Assembly: GCA_050486405.1 (NCBI GenBank)
Contig: JBJHDF010000035.1
Span: forward strand, 1-30,947
Direction of reading: 5' to 3'
DNA: 30,947 nucleotides
Source of the DNA: JBJHDF01 sp050486405
Lineage (GTDB): Bacteria > Pseudomonadota > Gammaproteobacteria > Pseudomonadales > Cellvibrionaceae
A program made the translations under genes and the position numbers. Shown here one piece after another: positions 1 through 6,729 of the stretch (within the stretch, counting starts at the first letter, position 1; each line of letters starts with the position of its first letter). A model generated the notes under the pieces. That model was not told where the DNA came from. It ran no database searches and worked only from the letters and a program-made list of their open reading frames with translations.

Positions 1-29
1 ATTCTGGCGTTTTTGCTGTGCTTTTTGCA

Positions 30-85
30 TGAGATAATTCCTCTGGTTGTCGTGCTCGGTATAAGCACGTAGGGGAATTATCTCA
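30..85. repeat. Two-tier inverted repeat (12-bp outer, 6-bp inner arms)
   Basis: The outer arms TGAGATAATTCC (30-41) and GGAATTATCTCA (74-85) are perfectly complementary. Inside them CGTGCT (51-56) pairs with AGCACG (64-69), leaving a 7-base apical loop and an asymmetric internal loop. It is not followed by a T tract, so it is not a standard terminator. It could be a protein-binding site, a transposon end or an RNA element; no family is recognised. Confidence 0.6.
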
Positions 86-120
86 GCTCTCGAATTTTAA
101 CTTTGCCGCGGAGCGGCTTC

Positions 121-178
121 GTTCAACGAAACGAATAAGGATATGTTGCGCTCGCCGCAACATGTCTCATTGTTGAAC
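121..178. repeat. attC-like (59-base-element-like) folded site
   Basis: The ends GTTCAAC (121-127) and GTTGAAC (172-178) fit the integron attC outer-box consensus RYYYAAC...GTTRRRY and are complementary. Inside, 134-150 can pair with 156-171 with one mismatch and one extra-helical G (140), giving a long imperfect stem with a 5-base loop. Total length is 58 bases, in the attC size range. Against it, the six unpaired bases 128-133 have no opposite strand, unlike the usual two-sided spacer, and no intI gene or second clear attC is in the window. Candidate only. Confidence 0.3.
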
Positions 179-238
179 AAGCCCGGAGGCTGTCGTTCTC
201 TCTATAGGTAATTAAATAGTATTCAGGTCGGCGGTTTT

Positions 239-267
239 TGGCCGCCCTTGGCGAGCGGCCTTTGTTA
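239..267 (+). terminator. Possible terminator-like hairpin
   Basis: GGCCGC (240-245) pairs with GCGGCC (255-260) around a 9-base loop, followed by TTTGTT. The T run is short and interrupted. An alternative pairing with the upstream GGCGG (230-234) is also possible. No upstream gene is visible inside the window that would need it. Confidence 0.3.
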
Positions 268-341
268 CGGACGAGCGAGATCCTCACCACGGTGGGGCGA
301 TAAAAAGCGAGCAGATTTTACATAGGTGTTGGCCCGGTAAT

Positions 342-1508
342 CCCCCCATTGAAGGCGTCATGTACCTGGACCTCTCCATCCGCGAGGCAGAGCTGCTGCA
401 GACCATCGCCCGCGTCAACCGCACCGGCTTTGGCAAAACAGCGGGCATAGTGGTGGACTACTACGGTGTGGCCAATCACCTGAAAGCCGCATTGGCCGCT
501 TACAGCGATGAAGACGTGGACGGCGCCCTGCGCAGCCTGAAAGACGAAATCCCGGCCCTGCGGGATCGCCACCTACGGGCCGTGGACGTGCTGCGCGCCC
601 GTGGCATTGAAGACCTGAAGGATATCGAAACCTGCGTGCAGGCACTGGACAGCGAGCGCCTGCGTCAGGAGTTCGGCGTCAAGGTCAAAGCCTTTATGCA
701 GAGCCTGGACCTGGTGCTGCCGCGCCCGGAGGCCTTGCCCTTTACCCGGGACGCCAAGCAACTGGCCATGATCTACGCCGCCGCCCGACGCCGCTACCGC
801 GACGGCCCGGTGCTGGGCAAAGACGTGGGCGCCAAGGTGCGAAAACTGATCGACGATCATGTCATATTCCTTGGCATCGACCCGAAAATCGCCCCGGTGA
901 ACCTGACCGATGCCAGCTTTAGCCATGAATTGAAGAATTTGCGGAATCAGGTCGCCAGCTACGATGCCGACCCGGAGAAAGCCCAGAAAGCCGTGGCTTC
1001 GGAAATGGAGCACGCCATTCGCAGCCATGTGCGGCAAAAGCTGGATGAAGACCCGGTGTACTACGGCAAGCTCAGTGAGCGCTTGAAAGAAATACTGGAC
1101 GGCCTGGAAGGGCAGTGGGCCGAGCTGATTGCCGCGCTGCAATCCATTATCGACGAGGTCAACAGCGGCAGTACCCAGCACGAGCCGGGCCTGCCCGATG
1201 TGCCGGAGCACTACCTGCCGTTCTACCGCATGCTGCGCGCCGCCAAATGCGGCGAGGCCCAGCCGGATATGGCGCTGGAGGCGGACCTGATCACCCTCAC
1301 CGAGAGCCTGGTGGAATACATCAGCCAGGAGGTCAAAACCCCCAGCTTCTGGCAACCCCACCGCCGCCCCATGCAGGAAGCCCTGGAGCAGGCCCTGTTC
1401 GAGCGCATTGTGGACAGTGATCTGCTGGACTTTAACGACGTGCCGCCGCTGGTGGATAAACTGCGCGAACTGGCCAAGGCCAACAGCTACAAACTGGAGA
1501 AGGAATGA
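342..1508 (+). pseudogene. hsdR: Type I restriction enzyme R subunit, C-terminal fragment
   Basis: HsdR is the ATP-driven translocase/endonuclease subunit of type I restriction systems. The fragment opens with PIEGVMYLD and continues into LLQTIARVNR, the last helicase motif (motif VI) of the second RecA-like domain. It then runs through the helical C-terminal region (DUF3387-like) to a normal-looking stop. The nuclease domain, DEAD-box half and most of the second helicase half are absent, so only roughly the last third of a full-length HsdR remains. The frame is open back to 216, but residues before about 342 show no HsdR similarity, so the break is near 341. An ATG at 360 could still allow a 382-residue product. 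It overlaps the next gene by 4 bases (ATGA). Without helicase and nuclease it cannot restrict DNA. No hsdM or hsdS is in the window. Confidence 0.85.
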
Positions 1509-2200
1509 TCGTCACCGTTGACGACCTGACGATTCCCGTGCGCGAAAGCGCCCGGCGCCAGACCCTGCAACTGACAGTGGAGCGGGACAGCTCTCTGCAC
1601 CTGACCGTCCCCCCGGGCGTCGATTTGGAGACTCTGGAAGCCTTTGTGCGCAGCAAGCAGCCCTGGGTGTACAAAAAGCTGGCGGAAAAGGCGCTGATGC
1701 AAAAAACCGTTCGCCACAAGCAGTTTGTGCAGGGCGAGGGTTTCCTGTACCTGGGCCGCCACTACCGCCTGAATCTGCTGGACCATGGGCAGGACGACCC
1801 GCTAAAGCTGGTCAATGGCCGCTTTCACCTGCGCCGCGACGCACTGCCCCAGGCCCGCCAGCACTTTATCCGCTGGTACAGCCAGCGCGGCAAAGCCTGG
1901 CTCTGGCAGCGTGTACAGGACTTCGCCGCCCGCCTGGAAGTCAACCCCGCCGGCCTGAAAGTGCAGGATCTGGGTTACCGCTGGGGCTCCTGCGGCAAAG
2001 GTCAAATGCTCTACTTCCACTGGAAAACCATCCTGCTTCCCGCCAGCATTGCCGAATACGTGGTAGTCCACGAGCTGGTCCACCTGCACGAACCCAACCA
2101 CTCCGCCGAATTCTGGCTCCGCCTGGAGCGCGCCATGCCGGACTACGAAGAGCGCAAGCAATGGCTGGCAGAGCATGGGATGGATGTGGAGGGGGTTTGA
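1505..2200 (+). CDS. YgjP/M48-like metal-dependent hydrolase (DUF45)
   Basis: A 231-residue protein of the YgjP/WLM-type zinc metallopeptidase group. The zinc site is clear: HELVH at residues 189-193 with a further His at 199 in HEPNH, preceded by the family's conserved YRWGSC segment near residue 158. There is no signal peptide, so it should be cytoplasmic. Genes of this family often lie just downstream of hsdR in type I restriction operons, and here the ATG overlaps the hsdR stop by 4 bases, which implies translational coupling. The reading frame looks complete although its partner is truncated. Substrate is unknown; the family call is strong but the function is not. Confidence 0.85.
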   Translation: MIVTVDDLTIPVRESARRQTLQLTVERDSSLHLTVPPGVDLETLEAFVRSKQPWVYKKLAEKALMQKTVRHKQFVQGEGFLYLGRHYRLNLLDHGQDDPLKLVNGRFHLRRDALPQARQHFIRWYSQRGKAWLWQRVQDFAARLEVNPAGLKVQDLGYRWGSCGKGQMLYFHWKTILLPASIAEYVVVHELVHLHEPNHSAEFWLRLERAMPDYEERKQWLAEHGMDVEGV

Positions 2201-2261
2201 AGGGCCCCTCTAACAGTGAATAGTTGTCGCTTCGGCGGGGGGCTAATCTGGAACGAAATTC

Positions 2262-2660
2262 TTACGTTTCCGGCAGTACCGAAGTCAAACCAAGATGATC
2301 AACGAGCGGAATGAAATCGCGGTCAGTGAAGAGCAAGGGCATCCGCTGCTCGATGCAAAAGGTCGCAATAATCAGGTCCGTGGTCTTTCGAATGGTCAAG
2401 CCCCCTTTGCGCAGCGCCCGGTAGTTCTCTGCGCACTTCTCCGGCATGCCTGGGCCAAACATCTCGACGTGATCCAGCGTCATTAGGCTTTGCCTGGTTG
2501 TGCGGTACTGCCGGTCGTCCCGGATTCCCTGAAGGATTTCGAGAAAGATCAGATCCCCCAGGGCAACGATACCCTCAACAATAGCGGCGTCAAGAATGTC
2601 GGTGTGACGGCTCGGGGTGCCGTTAAAGCAGCCGCTCCAGATTGGCGGGGGTTGTGTACC
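2262..2660 (-). pseudogene. PIN-domain (VapC-type) toxin lacking its N-terminal catalytic segment
   Basis: VapC toxins are Mg-dependent PIN ribonucleases. The body of the domain is intact: GDLIFLEILQG (second acidic residue), the AENYRALRKGG stretch, KTTDLIIATFCIE (third acid) and FTDRDF (fourth acid), ending at a normal stop. From FNGTPS onward it matches the family. Upstream, where VDSSVWIDYF is expected, the frame reads PPPIWSGC, so the first catalytic Asp and first beta strand are gone. The frame runs back to a TTG at 2699 with no family-like sequence. No VapB antitoxin gene is seen next to it. Substitution decay or a frameshift near 2640-2660 would explain it; the product is probably inactive. 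Confidence 0.75.
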
Positions 2661-2703
2661 TCTAGGCCTGATCTTTACTGCCAGAATCAGCGCTTGCAAT
2701 TAG

Positions 2704-2722
2704 TATCATTATTGGTATCATT
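2704..2722. promoter_or_regulatory. Paired TATCATT repeats upstream of hicB
   Basis: TATCATT occurs at 2704-2710 and again at 2716-2722, about one helical turn apart, in an AT-rich patch between the divergent PIN fragment and hicB. HicB antitoxins with a ribbon-helix-helix tail often bind repeated operators in their own promoter, so this could be an operator. The repeat is seen; the role is inference. Confidence 0.3.
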
Positions 2723-2799
2723 TTTTTGGCGGAACCAAGGCATATCAGGTGCGGCAAGTGTTAGCGGCTATCGAGCGGTTGGAGGTTGAAAATGGCTAA
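2704..2799 (+). pseudogene. Possible 3' remnant of a gene preceding hicB
   Basis: A 31-codon open stretch without its own good start ends AYQVRQVLAAIERLEVENG and stops at 2797-2799, overlapping the hicB ATG by 8 bases. That end looks like genuine coding sequence, and the overlap is typical of a toxin-antitoxin pair. HicA-type or other toxin C-termini were considered, but I cannot assign a family. It begins directly after a TAG at 2701-2703. Confidence 0.3.
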
Positions 2800-3118
2800 G
2801 TTTGTTGATCGTTATACCTATCGCGTCACCTGGTCAGAGGAGGATCAGGAGTATGTGGGCTTGTGCGCAGAGTTTGCCAGCCTGAGCTGGCTTGAGAAAA
2901 CCCCTGAGAAGGCCATTGCCGGTATACGAAAGCTGGTAAAAGAATGTGTTCGTGATATGGAGGCAAGCGGAGAAGCGGTGCCAGAGCCCATTGCTACCAA
3001 GAACTTTAGCGGCAAGTTTATGGTTCGCGTTCCTCCTCAGACACACCGATCCCTGGCAATCCAGGCAGCAGAAGCCGGAGTAAGTTTGAACAGACTGATC
3101 GCCAGCAGGTTGCATTGA
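2792..3118 (+). CDS. hicB: HicB-family antitoxin with C-terminal ribbon-helix-helix
   Basis: A 108-residue antitoxin-type protein. The N-terminal half (YTYRVTWSEEDQEYVGLCAEFASLSW) is the HicB degenerate RNase H-like fold. The C-terminal half (FMVRVPPQTHRSLAIQAAEAGVSLNRLIASRL) is an Arc-type ribbon-helix-helix DNA-binding segment. The ATG at 2792 is chosen because GGAGG (2781-2785) lies 6 bases upstream; an in-frame TTG at 2786 would leave no spacing. A HicB usually neutralises a HicA mRNA interferase encoded beside it. No intact hicA is visible on either side, so this is an orphan antitoxin or its partner is reduced to the stub at 2704-2799. Confidence 0.85.
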   Translation: MAKFVDRYTYRVTWSEEDQEYVGLCAEFASLSWLEKTPEKAIAGIRKLVKECVRDMEASGEAVPEPIATKNFSGKFMVRVPPQTHRSLAIQAAEAGVSLNRLIASRLH

Positions 3119-3194
3119 AGGGCAAAAGAGTCAGGTATCTTGACCTTCTGAAGTCAATGAATCAAGTGAGCCAGAGTACTTGATGTGACTGAGT

Positions 3195-3424
3195 GGACTC
3201 CAGCCGCGAGCAGGGGGTGCAGTTCTTGTCACTCTTTCGGAGGGCGAACCAGAGAGCAATAACATTGGTGCTTGTCACTGCTCGATGTGCAGAAAATGGG
3301 GTGGCAGTCCACTTCTTGCCGTCGAGTGTGGAAGTAACGTCGATTTTGAAGGCAAAGAACACATATCGACCTTCGATTCGTCAGATTGGGCTGAGCGCGG
3401 CATTTGCCAGAAATTCGGCTTTCG
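3195..3424 (+). pseudogene. GFA/CENP-V family protein fragment
   Basis: GFA-family proteins are small zinc-binding proteins related to glutathione-dependent formaldehyde-activating enzyme. The frame reads ACHCSMCRKWGGSPLL, the family's Cys-rich zinc site, then FEGKEHISTFDSSDWAERG. It ends ICQKFGF where FCxKCG is expected, so the second zinc Cys is lost. No proper start with a ribosome site is found: the frame is open only from 3189 and lacks the usual N-terminal SCLCG motif, showing instead GGAVLVTL. After about 3424 the frame changes identity to an alpha/beta-hydrolase piece. Read as a decayed gene truncated at both ends. Confidence 0.75.
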
Positions 3425-3444
3425 GGTGATGTCCAAATCCTCGG

Positions 3445-3524
3445 CGGAGGTTGACACGACGGATCTCCTACCCTCAATCGACGTCCCGACCCTGGTGCTC
3501 TGTGGGGACGATGACCGCAGCAGT
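3445..3524 (+). pseudogene. Alpha/beta-hydrolase fragment
   Basis: In the same open frame as the GFA fragment, the sequence TTDLLPSIDVPTLVLCGDDDR is the strand-loop segment that carries the catalytic Asp in the C-terminal part of alpha/beta hydrolases. The nucleophile and His parts are absent. The similarity ends exactly where the 3' end of trmA begins on the other strand (3525), so the fragment was probably cut by the deletion that joined the accessory region to the core chromosome. Confidence 0.6.
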
Positions 3525-4616
3525 TTACCGGCGCTGCAGCACCGCTCCACACTCCAGATGATGGGTGTAGGGAAACTGGTCGAATGCCGCCAGCGCCGTA
3601 ATCTGGTGTGTTGCGGTGATGGTCTGTAAGTCCCGCTGCAGGGTTTCCGGGTTGCAGGAGATATAGATAATCTTGTCAAAGCGTTGGGTGAGTGCCGTGG
3701 TGTGCGGGTCGAGGCCGGCGCGGGGCGGGTCGACAAACACGGTGGAAAACCGGTAGCTATCCAGGTCCACGTCGCGCAGACGACGGAAGGGGCGGACTTT
3801 GTCGGCGGCCTGGACGAACTCTTCACTGGACATGCGCACCAGGGTGATGTTGTCGACGCCATTCTGGCGGGCATTGTCAATGGCTGATTTGACCGACTTC
3901 TTGTGCAGTTCGGTGGCCAGAACCCGGTGGAAGTTTCTGGCCAGGGGCAGGGTAAAGTTGCCGTTGCCGCAATAGAGCTCCAGCAGGTCGCCGCCAAAGT
4001 TTGTGCTTTGCACCTGAGCCCAGTTGAGCATTTTTTCGCAGATGCCGCCGTTGGGTTGGGTGAAGCCGGTTTCGATCTGCTGGTAGCGATAGGTGCAACC
4101 GCCGACGTGGAACTCCTCGGTGACCCAGTCGCGGTGGGTAACAAGCTTCTGACCACGGCTGCGGCCGATGATGCCGGCAATGCCCAGGGATTCCGCCAGG
4201 ACGCGGGCGCGGGTCAGCCACTGTTCATCCAGTGCTTTGTGGTAGATGAGCGTGATCAGCGCCTCGCCGTACAGGGTGGTGAGAAACTCGCATTGGAACA
4301 GGCGGCGGCGCAGCAATTCGTCGGCGTTGATCGCGGCCAACAGCGGCGGCATCAGGTCGTTGATCAGCGCCAAGCCCACCGGAAAGTCTTCAACGATAAA
4401 GGGCCGCTTGTATTCGCCGGGTTTGTACATGGCGTAGTGCGCCACTTGCTTTTCCTGCCAGATCTTGAATTCCGCCCGCTGGCGGTAGTGGGATCTGGCA
4501 GAATCGAATACCTCCACCTGCGGTGGGTGCAAAGGCGCCAAAGCGGTTTCCAGTGCGGTGACTTTTTCGTTCAGTTGCTGTGCATACAGCTGCGGGTCTA
4601 CGTGGGCCAGGGTCAT
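3525..4616 (-). CDS. trmA: tRNA (uracil-5-)-methyltransferase
   Basis: TrmA makes m5U54 in the T-loop of tRNAs using S-adenosylmethionine. The 363-residue length matches E. coli TrmA (366). Visible motifs are the SAM site LLELYCGNGNFTLPLA, the FVDPPRAGLD motif, the catalytic nucleophile Cys321 in YISCNPETL, and Glu355 in HHLECGAV. Those last two have the same 34-residue spacing as in E. coli. Its ATG overlaps the stop of the upstream histidine kinase gene by 4 bases (4613-4616), implying translational coupling. Its stop marks the edge of the decayed accessory region. It is complete, and the call is secure. Confidence 0.97.
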   Translation of the reverse strand: MTLAHVDPQLYAQQLNEKVTALETALAPLHPPQVEVFDSARSHYRQRAEFKIWQEKQVAHYAMYKPGEYKRPFIVEDFPVGLALINDLMPPLLAAINADELLRRRLFQCEFLTTLYGEALITLIYHKALDEQWLTRARVLAESLGIAGIIGRSRGQKLVTHRDWVTEEFHVGGCTYRYQQIETGFTQPNGGICEKMLNWAQVQSTNFGGDLLELYCGNGNFTLPLARNFHRVLATELHKKSVKSAIDNARQNGVDNITLVRMSSEEFVQAADKVRPFRRLRDVDLDSYRFSTVFVDPPRAGLDPHTTALTQRFDKIIYISCNPETLQRDLQTITATHQITALAAFDQFPYTHHLECGAVLQRR

Positions 4617-6166
4617 GGTATCTCGTTGGGAAGATCGTTGGGAGCGTCCTGCGGCAACGGCAGGCGAATGGTAAAGCGGGTGCCTCTGCCGGGTTGGGAG
4701 TCCACTTCGATGGTGCCGGAGTGGTGTTCGGTGATAATAAAATAGGAGACGGACAAGCCCAATCCGGTGCCTTGACCGACTTCCTTGGTGGTGAAGAAGG
4801 GTTCGAATATGTGGCGGCGGACGTTTTCACTCATGCCGGGCCCGTTGTCTTCGATTTCGATGATGGCGTAGTTGGCGCTGCTGTAGAGGCGGACTTCGAT
4901 CAGCGGGTCCAGAGGCGGGCCGTAGTCGTCGCTGTTAAAGGCTTGCGCGGCGTTGCGCAGCAGGTTGAGAAAGACCTGCTGCAGTTCTGTAGAGGAGCCC
5001 TCCACTTTGGGTACGCCGCTGTCCAGGCTGACGGTGATGCGCGGGTGTTCAATGGCGCCGGCGGAAATCACGTCCAGGGTATTGGTATTCAACTCCACGC
5101 AGTGGCGGATTACCGTGGCCAGGTCCACCCGGCTGTGGCTGCGACCGCTGCTGTGGGAAAATTCCAGCATGTTGGTGACAATACTGGCCGAGCGTTCGCC
5201 GGCGTCGCGAATGTTGTCGAGAAAGTCGAGAATGCGCCGCTTTTTCAGGTATTCGTGCAGCGTTTCCAGGCGCAGGCCCAGCCGTTCTGCTTCGCGTTGG
5301 TTGGCCTCGAGGTTCAGTGACGTGCGCCGGTGAATGTTCTGTACGCTGTGCAGAATGGCGCTCAGGGGGTTATTGATTTCGTGAGCCATGCCGGCGGCCA
5401 GTTCACCCAGAGAGCGCATTTTCTCGTTCTGGATCATCATGTTTTCCATGTGCACCCGCTGCGTGATGTCGTCGATGCGAATGACCGCACCTATCGCCTG
5501 GACGGCGATCAGGGGGTAGATGCTTAGGTCGCTGTAGCGCGCCTCAGAGCCGCTGCCGTGCTGGATGTTTTCGGTGATCAGCGCAGCACCCCGATCGATT
5601 GCATCGCGGATGGTTTGGGAGTCGGTGGGCAGGTCAGGGTAGACCAGGCTGATATGTTTGCCCATGGCTTCGGCGGACGTAACGCCGGTGCTGTGCTCCG
5701 CGGCGGCATTCCAGTGGGTCACATAGCCTTCGTAGGTAACGCCGATGAGCACCGAGGGCATGGAGTTGATGATGCTGTGCAGATAGTCCTGGGTCTCGCG
5801 CAGCAGTATTTCCGTGGCCTGGTGTCGGGCAATCTCCTCCTGCAGTTGCTGATTGGTGCTGTGCAGGCTCTGAGTTCGCTCGGCGATATTGGCTTCCAGG
5901 TCCTTTTGCGACTGTTTGAGCAGCTTTCTGGCTTTCTTGTAGCGCACGCGGCTGCGCTGCAGTACCGCGATCAGGGTGGTTTGTAAAATCAGCAGCAGAA
6001 TCAGGGCCAGCCAGAATATGCCGGGGTCTCCCGCAGCCTCGGGCGCCGCCGAGTCGCTGGCCAGGGCCAGCGAGGGTGCCAGCCCGAGCAGGGCGGCGCA
6101 GGGGCGGAGCAGGGCGCGGGGCATCATGAATCCAGGGCGTAGGCGGCGATAATTTGGGGTGTCCAT
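4613..6166 (-). CDS. PAS-domain sensor histidine kinase
   Basis: A membrane histidine kinase of 517 residues. A signal-like hydrophobic stretch near residues 20-37 and a membrane segment near 50-70 lead into a coiled coil (about 75-125) and a PAS domain (about 128-240). The DHp domain has its phospho-acceptor His262 in GMAHEINNPLS. The ATPase domain shows the N box NLLRNAAQAF, G1 box EDNGPGM, F box FEPFFTTK and G2 box GTGLGLSVSY. About 45 extra residues lie between the H box and the second DHp helix, a feature I recall from one subfamily of such kinases. No response regulator is adjacent, so the partner is elsewhere. Start is ATG 6166; ATG 6127 also gives a good signal peptide. The stop overlaps trmA. 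Confidence 0.9.
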   Translation of the reverse strand: MDTPNYRRLRPGFMMPRALLRPCAALLGLAPSLALASDSAAPEAAGDPGIFWLALILLLILQTTLIAVLQRSRVRYKKARKLLKQSQKDLEANIAERTQSLHSTNQQLQEEIARHQATEILLRETQDYLHSIINSMPSVLIGVTYEGYVTHWNAAAEHSTGVTSAEAMGKHISLVYPDLPTDSQTIRDAIDRGAALITENIQHGSGSEARYSDLSIYPLIAVQAIGAVIRIDDITQRVHMENMMIQNEKMRSLGELAAGMAHEINNPLSAILHSVQNIHRRTSLNLEANQREAERLGLRLETLHEYLKKRRILDFLDNIRDAGERSASIVTNMLEFSHSSGRSHSRVDLATVIRHCVELNTNTLDVISAGAIEHPRITVSLDSGVPKVEGSSTELQQVFLNLLRNAAQAFNSDDYGPPLDPLIEVRLYSSANYAIIEIEDNGPGMSENVRRHIFEPFFTTKEVGQGTGLGLSVSYFIITEHHSGTIEVDSQPGRGTRFTIRLPLPQDAPNDLPNEIP

Positions 6167-6229
6167 TGTAGTCGCCCCCGGGGATTCTGGCCAACTGGGA
6201 GGGCGTGAGAAATAGGGGCCACAAAATGT

Positions 6230-6257
6230 TTGACAAGGCGATTCATTTCGGTAGAAT
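6230..6257 (+). promoter_or_regulatory. Promoter of the tRNA-Val / tRNA-Asp unit
   Basis: TTGACA (6230-6235) and TAGAAT (6252-6257) are spaced by 16 bases, a near-consensus sigma-70 promoter. The next bases are GC-rich (GCCGGC), as in stringently controlled stable-RNA promoters, and tRNA-Val starts at 6276. The two tRNAs are 24 bases apart with no promoter between them, so they are probably co-transcribed. Confidence 0.8.
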
Positions 6258-6275
6258 GCCGGCTCTCAACAGCGC

Positions 6276-6351
6276 GGGTGGTTAGCTCAGTTGGTAGAGC
6301 GACGGCCTTACAAGCCGTAGGTCACAGGTTCGACCCCTGTACCACCCACCA
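6276..6351 (+). tRNA. tRNA-Val (anticodon UAC)
   Basis: A 76-base cloverleaf: acceptor stem GGGTGGT/ACCACCC, D-arm with AGTTGGTAGA, anticodon stem ACGGC/GCCGT around loop CTTACAA (anticodon TAC), and T-arm with GGTTCGACCCC. The discriminator A and the CCA tail are encoded (6349-6351). Confidence 0.97.
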
Positions 6352-6375
6352 TTTATCGTATGCGCTCACTGCCGT

Positions 6376-6452
6376 GGACCGGTAGTTCAGTTGGTTAGAA
6401 TGCCGGCCTGTCACGCCGGAGGTCGCGGGTTCGAGCCCCGTCCGGTCCGCCA
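6376..6452 (+). tRNA. tRNA-Asp (anticodon GUC)
   Basis: A 77-base cloverleaf: acceptor stem GGACCGG/CCGGTCC, D-arm with AGTTGGTTAGA, anticodon loop CTGTCAC (anticodon GTC) and T-arm GGTTCGAGCCC. The discriminator G and CCA are encoded (6450-6452). Confidence 0.97.
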
Positions 6453-6622
6453 CTTTCCCCAGTCTTCCTCAAGCCCGGTACAAATGTCGCCGGTGTTCGT
6501 ATAACTGTCATATACAGATCCTAGACTTCTTGCAGGCGGCGGGGAACTCCCGGGCTTGGGAATTTGTCCCAGGGGCTCCATCGAGTAACTATTTTATCTG
6601 CCCTTTGAGGGAGTACAGGACC
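6453..6622 (+). other. Structured gap between tRNA-Asp and the acidic micro-ORF
   Basis: No coding sequence is seen. The stretch carries overlapping short stems, for example AAGCCCG (6471-6477) with CGGGCTT (6551-6557), and TGGGA...TCCCA within 6557-6571. These could fold as tRNA trailer, leader RNA or a small RNA. No recognised RNA family and no clear terminator directly after tRNA-Asp. Confidence 0.3.
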
Positions 6623-6709
6623 ATGCACGACTATATAGAGGAATTACTGGAGTTGCAGGAAGAGGAGCGGGAGGACGAAGACCTCACCGAGGATTATTCG
6701 GAGATTTGA
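6623..6709 (+). CDS. Highly acidic 28-residue micro-ORF
   Basis: ATG at 6623 to TGA at 6709 encodes a 28-residue peptide beginning MHDYIEELLELQEEE and ending EDYSEI. More than half of the residues are Asp or Glu and there is one Arg and no Lys. A ribosome site GAGGGAG (6607-6613) lies 9 bases upstream of the ATG, which is better than chance. The N-terminal half could form an acidic amphipathic helix; there is no membrane segment. It is preceded by a structured gap after tRNA-Asp and followed by a weak hairpin with a T run. No family is recognised; a leader peptide or an acidic micro-protein are both possible. Confidence 0.45.
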   Translation: MHDYIEELLELQEEEREDEDLTEDYSEI

Positions 6710-6729
6710 CGCGTAATTCCCCTTCCCCG

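Larger units (their letters stand above)
1..340. other. Hairpin-rich non-coding stretch upstream of the HsdR fragment
   Basis: No convincing protein is seen here. The stretch is packed with inverted repeats: 12-bp arms at 30-41/74-85 enclosing a second stem 51-56/64-69; a 5-bp stem 105-109/113-117; a nested structure 121-178; and a GC stem 240-245/255-260 followed by a T-rich run. It is visibly more AT-rich in parts than the flanking genes. It stops at about 340, where clear HsdR coding sequence begins mid-domain, so it looks like foreign or rearranged DNA joined to a truncated gene. The density of hairpins is seen; a mobile-element origin is inference. Confidence 0.55.
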
